DNA from: an uncultured Actinomycetes bacterium
GTDB taxonomy: Bacteria; Actinomycetota; Thermoleophilia; Gaiellales; F1-60-MAGs149
Assembly: GCA_903847495.1 (NCBI GenBank)
Contig: CAINDT010000064.1
Coordinates: 1-16,722, forward strand
Direction: 5' to 3'
DNA: 16,722 bases
Shown: positions 13,974-16,722 of the stretch, piece after piece
Layout of the letters: every line of letters starts with the position of its first letter
Numbering within the stretch: the first letter of the stretch is position 1
Translations under genes and position numbers: made by a program
The notes under the pieces: model-generated
What the model was told of the DNA's origin: nothing
The model's database searches: none
Seen by the model: only the letters and a program-made list of their open reading frames with translations

Positions 13974-15737
13974 CTAGTCGGGCTGCGGTACGAGGCGCCG
14001 GGCGCGCTGCGGCATCCGCATCGTGAGCACCGCACCCGACCGGTCTTGTCGGGCGACGAGCGACCATGCTCCGGTCACGTCGAACAGGGTGGTGCCCAGT
14101 CCGGGGCCGCCCCCGTGCGGGCCCGTGCCGTCGTCCGTCACCACAACATCCAGGCGCTCGTCGGTTGCAGTTACCGCGACCGTGATCGTCGTGGCGTCGC
14201 CGTGCCGCATGGCGTTCGCCACGGCCTCCTCGACGACGCGGCAGAGGTCAGCGACCGTCTCTGGATCGACCGTCGGCGCCGGTACCGGCACCTCGATCGT
14301 GATCGCGGCGAAGCCCTGCCAGAGGTCAACGGTCGTCTGCAGCGCGGCCGCAAGATCGGTGGCCGGCGCAGCGAAGGCATCGGGCAGCGAGAGCGCCTCG
14401 CGTGCCTGCTGGAGCGCCGCATCGAAGGCAGCGGGGTCGCCATCCCGCTCGGCCTGCTCAATCGCGAGAGCTGAGGCAAGGAGACGCGACTGCAGAGTCC
14501 CGTGCACGTAGCGCGCGAGCGTGCGACTGGCACGCACGAGCTCGTGGTTGCGCGCGATCGCCTCGGCCTCCGATGCATCGACCGTCGTCCGCAGTGATTC
14601 GACGAGGTCCTCCTGCGATTGCTGCGTGGCCATCGCCACGGTCGTGCCGAGCACGACCAGCAGGGCCGCAGCGACACTCGTGGCGATCAGCGAGGAGCCT
14701 GATGGTGCGCCGACGAGATCGAAGGTGATGGCGGTTCGAGCGGCCGAGATGATCGCCGTGGCACTGATCGCGAGCAGGAGTTTCACCATGCCAGGGAGCC
14801 GCCAGTGATCGCCGAGCACGACGATGGCGCGCAGCGCCAGCCACACGCCAAGGAACTGCGTCACGACCCAGACGATGACGATCGCGAGGGTGGCGATCAC
14901 TGCGGTCGGCTGGTCGGCCGCGCTGAACCGCACGCCGACGAAGATGGCGCCGAAGCTGGCGATCAAAGCGGACACGGCGGCGGTCTCGATGGGCCAGAGC
15001 GGATTCGTCCGCAGCGCCGTCATAAAGGTGCGCAACAGGCCTGGCCCCCGCGCCTCGTGGGCGAAGCTCGACGCGTGCAGGTCGTGGCTGAGCTCGCGCA
15101 GCGAGCCCATTGCCGTGCTGCGCAGCGCGGCCGCGACCTCGAGGCGCTCATCTGCGGAGTCCGGCGGAGCTGCGTCCACAACCTGTCGGCGCAGATCCAC
15201 GGTCGCGGTGAGCACGTTCGTCAGCAGCGCGTTGGTCATCGCCTCGGTCAGCGCCTGCTGCTGCAACTTGCGTTCGTTCAGTTCGATCAGTGTGGTGACC
15301 AACGCGCTGCGCTGCTCGCGCAGCGTCGTCAGCGATTCGATACCCGCGTTCAACGCGAGGATCAGAATCGTCACGGGCAGCGCCGTGGCGATCAAGCGCT
15401 CGGTCACGCTGATGTCTTCACCGAGCTGGCCGAGGATGACAGGGGCGAGCACGGCGCGCATCACGGATGTCAGCAGCGCGACCGCGATCGCGACGGCCAC
15501 GGGAAGTGAGCATGCCGGAGGGCGCAGGCGGGCCACCGCCAGGAAGATCAGCGCCGAGGTCGCACCGGTCGCTGCCGTGGCCGTCGCGACGTGGGCAACG
15601 GTGGTGAGGGAGAGCACGCCATGCAGATCGATCAGCACCGAAAACGGGATGCCGACCGTCGTGACGATCAGCCAGACGCGCCAGGAGAAGGCGTGTGGTC
15701 CGCCGATCCGGTCGCGCAGGGACGCGTACTCAGTCAC
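13974..15737 (-). CDS. Membrane sensor histidine kinase, NarL-partner type with variant H-box
   Basis: 587 residues. Four helices lie at the N terminus (about 20-42, 48-70, 79-103, 114-136), then a cytoplasmic segment of about 110 residues rich in Gln/Glu helices (137-246), then four more helices (about 247-271, 279-308, 319-340, 348-370). The kinase core follows: H412 in YVHGTLQSRL as the likely phosphoacceptor, the N-box EEAVANAMRHG (503-513) and the G-box DDGTGPHGGGPGLG (535-548). The residue after the His is Gly rather than the usual Asp or Glu of HisKA_3 kinases. The signal sensed is unknown. The GTG start at 15737 overlaps the regulator stop by 8 bases, so the pair is translationally coupled. 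The stop is 6 bases from the convergent aroKB stop. Confidence 0.82.
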   Translation of the reverse strand: MTEYASLRDRIGGPHAFSWRVWLIVTTVGIPFSVLIDLHGVLSLTTVAHVATATAATGATSALIFLAVARLRPPACSLPVAVAIAVALLTSVMRAVLAPVILGQLGEDISVTERLIATALPVTILILALNAGIESLTTLREQRSALVTTLIELNERKLQQQALTEAMTNALLTNVLTATVDLRRQVVDAAPPDSADERLEVAAALRSTAMGSLRELSHDLHASSFAHEARGPGLLRTFMTALRTNPLWPIETAAVSALIASFGAIFVGVRFSAADQPTAVIATLAIVIVWVVTQFLGVWLALRAIVVLGDHWRLPGMVKLLLAISATAIISAARTAITFDLVGAPSGSSLIATSVAAALLVVLGTTVAMATQQSQEDLVESLRTTVDASEAEAIARNHELVRASRTLARYVHGTLQSRLLASALAIEQAERDGDPAAFDAALQQAREALSLPDAFAAPATDLAAALQTTVDLWQGFAAITIEVPVPAPTVDPETVADLCRVVEEAVANAMRHGDATTITVAVTATDERLDVVVTDDGTGPHGGGPGLGTTLFDVTGAWSLVARQDRSGAVLTMRMPQRARRLVPQPD

Positions 15738-16398
15738 CGTCGCGCACGGTCGTGCCTGTCAACTGCAGGTAAGAGCGCGCAATCTGCACGCGGAGGTTCT
15801 GGGTCGACGTCGACTCGATGCCGAGCTGGCGCGCCGTGCGGTTGATCAGCTTTTCAACAGCGCCCTCGGTGACGGACCGCTGCTCGGCAATGCCCACGTT
15901 GGATAGTCCCTCGGCGACGAGGCGCATCACCTCGAGTTGTGCGTCAGTGAGTTCCGAGGTGGCCACGGATTGGCGCGGTGCGCGACGAGCAGGGCGAGCG
16001 CCTGACTGCGCCTCTTTGATCGCTGCGCGCACGGCACGCGGTAGCGCCATGCTGTCGGAGAGGTCGCGCTTCACGAGGTAGCTCACGTCGGCGGGGAGTG
16101 TGGCGAGGCTGTTGCCCGCAAGACGCGGATCCTCGTACGTGGTCAAGATCACAATCCCAAGCGTCGGCTGTGCCTTGCGGAGCGCGCTCGCCAGATCGAT
16201 GCCGTTAGGCCCACCGCCGAGGTCGAGATCGAGCAGCACGGCGTCGACCTCGCTGGTGGCAGCCAACTGGAGCCCTTCGCGGGCGTTTGCCGCCTCGCCG
16301 ACCACGAGCACGCCGTGGTAGCGAAGCGTCGCGCAGACGGTCGTGCGGGTGAACGAGTCGTCTTCGACAACCAGCACGCGGATTTGAGGCGGGGCCAT
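15730..16398 (-). CDS. NarL/FixJ-family response regulator
   Basis: 222 residues. The receiver domain (about 5-125) has acidic pocket residues E12-D13-D14, phosphoacceptor D57 in VLLDLDLGG, T86 and K110. The linker has an Arg/Ala-rich stretch. The C-terminal LuxR-type HTH (about 148-212) reads LTDAQLEVMRLVAEGLSNVGIAEQ, then TEGAVEKLINR for the recognition helix region. It is a DNA-binding regulator partnered with the kinase encoded just downstream; the kinase GTG overlaps its end by 8 bases. The ATG at 16398 gives the standard receiver N terminus. It is divergent from aroQ across 135 bases. Target genes cannot be read from the window. Confidence 0.9.
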   Translation of the reverse strand: MAPPQIRVLVVEDDSFTRTTVCATLRYHGVLVVGEAANAREGLQLAATSEVDAVLLDLDLGGGPNGIDLASALRKAQPTLGIVILTTYEDPRLAGNSLATLPADVSYLVKRDLSDSMALPRAVRAAIKEAQSGARPARRAPRQSVATSELTDAQLEVMRLVAEGLSNVGIAEQRSVTEGAVEKLINRTARQLGIESTSTQNLRVQIARSYLQLTGTTVRDGD

Positions 16399-16521
16399 CG
16401 CCTGCAGTTAACCACCGGATCAGAGAAAGGGACAGTGGATCGGCCCGCATTGTCGCGAACATGGGGGGATAACCGGACATCCGCGACGGTTTCTGCGCGA
16501 GCGCGCCTCGGTGCGGGCACG

Positions 16522-16527
16522 TAGACT
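16522..16527 (+). promoter_or_regulatory. Putative -10 box (TAGACT) of aroQ, leaderless
   Basis: TAGACT ends exactly 6 bases before the aroQ ATG at 16534, so transcription could begin at the start codon. It lies in the 135-base divergent gap between the response regulator and aroQ. No Shine-Dalgarno sequence is seen. The rest of this gap shows no clear operator. Confidence 0.5.
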
Positions 16528-16533
16528 GCACGC

Positions 16534-16722
16534 ATGATTGCGGTCTTCAACGGCGTCAACCTCAACATGCTGGGCCAGCGTGACCCTGCGCAGTACGGCA
16601 CGCTCACGCTCAGCGAGCTCGAGAGCCAGGTCTACGCGTGGGCCGGCGAGCGCAGCATGACCGCGCGCTGCTTTCAGACGAATCACGAGGGCGTGCTGAT
16701 CGATCACATCCACGAGTGCCGC
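16534..16722 (+). CDS. aroQ: Type II 3-dehydroquinate dehydratase, N-terminal part (3' end outside window)
   Basis: 63 codons are open to the window edge. The enzyme dehydrates 3-dehydroquinate to 3-dehydroshikimate, step 3 of the shikimate pathway. The N terminus reads FNGVNLNMLGQRDPAQYG, matching the type II signature NGPNLNLLG-x-R-x-P-x2-YG with catalytic Y21 and R16 present; Val replaces the usual Pro after NG. QTNHEG and the following LIDHIHE also match. The catalytic His lies beyond the window. The start follows TAGACT by 6 bases. With aroE, aroC and aroKB it fills in most of the pathway in this cluster. Confidence 0.93.
   Translation, partial: MIAVFNGVNLNMLGQRDPAQYGTLTLSELESQVYAWAGERSMTARCFQTNHEGVLIDHIHECR

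Noticed and set aside
14824..15906. 360-aa plus-strand frame opposite the histidine kinase
   Set aside because: Ser/Arg/Ala-rich with no family features; the kinase motifs on - are clear.
16399..16420. TTAACT as a leaderless -10 box for the response regulator
   Set aside because: The spacing is right, but the highly conserved A at the second -10 position is missing, so I did not annotate it.

Overview
This is a GC-rich, gene-dense stretch of bacterial chromosome from an actinobacterium. A deep-branching lineage such as Thermoleophilia/Solirubrobacterales is my best guess, but the class is not proven by the sequence. The evidence is the conserved order mnmA - alaS - ruvX - mltG - aroE - prepilin peptidase - aroC - aroK/aroB - aroQ, the Cys-rich AlaRS insertion, DtxR-type operator boxes, and repeated TANNNT -10 boxes only a few bases upstream of start codons, which suggest leaderless transcripts.

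Left block (1-6259, all + strand): the 3' part of mnmA (tRNA thiolation), alaS (alanyl-tRNA synthetase), ruvX (YqgF), mltG (peptidoglycan endo-transglycosylase, here with a lipoprotein-like signal), aroE (shikimate dehydrogenase) and a short A24 prepilin peptidase. From ruvX to the peptidase each stop overlaps the next start by 4 bases (ATGA or GTGA), so this looks like one translationally coupled operon.

Middle block (6260-11260): this appears to be inserted into the housekeeping/shikimate cluster. It starts with a structured 240-base intergenic region that may hold a small RNA (about 6337-6455). Next come a 97-aa protein and a convergent 154-aa single-pass membrane protein, both unrecognised. 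Then follows a complete ferric-type ABC importer split over two converging units: ATPase fbpC on +, and binding lipoprotein fbpA plus two-domain permease fbpB on -. Two clear DtxR/IdeR-like palindromes (TTAGG-N4-CCTAA) lie upstream of fbpA, and a weaker 8/10 version overlaps the -10 box of fbpC. Iron (or another metal) probably controls both halves in trans.

Right block (11261-16722): aroC (chorismate synthase) and a fused aroK-aroB gene (shikimate kinase + 3-dehydroquinate synthase) overlap by ATGA. After them, on -, is a two-component pair: a NarL-type response regulator followed by an unusual 8-helix histidine kinase with an H-G-x-x-Q phosphoacceptor box. The window ends in the 5' part of aroQ (type II dehydroquinase). 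AroE, AroC, AroK/B and AroQ together supply most of the shikimate pathway to chorismate.

No rRNA, tRNA, CRISPR array, insertion sequence or phage gene was seen. The long minus-strand ORFs opposite alaS and mltG are codon-bias shadows. I found no wholly new system; the best candidates for novelty are the possible small RNA at 6337-6455, the metal-box arrangement of the split transporter, and the variant sensor kinase.
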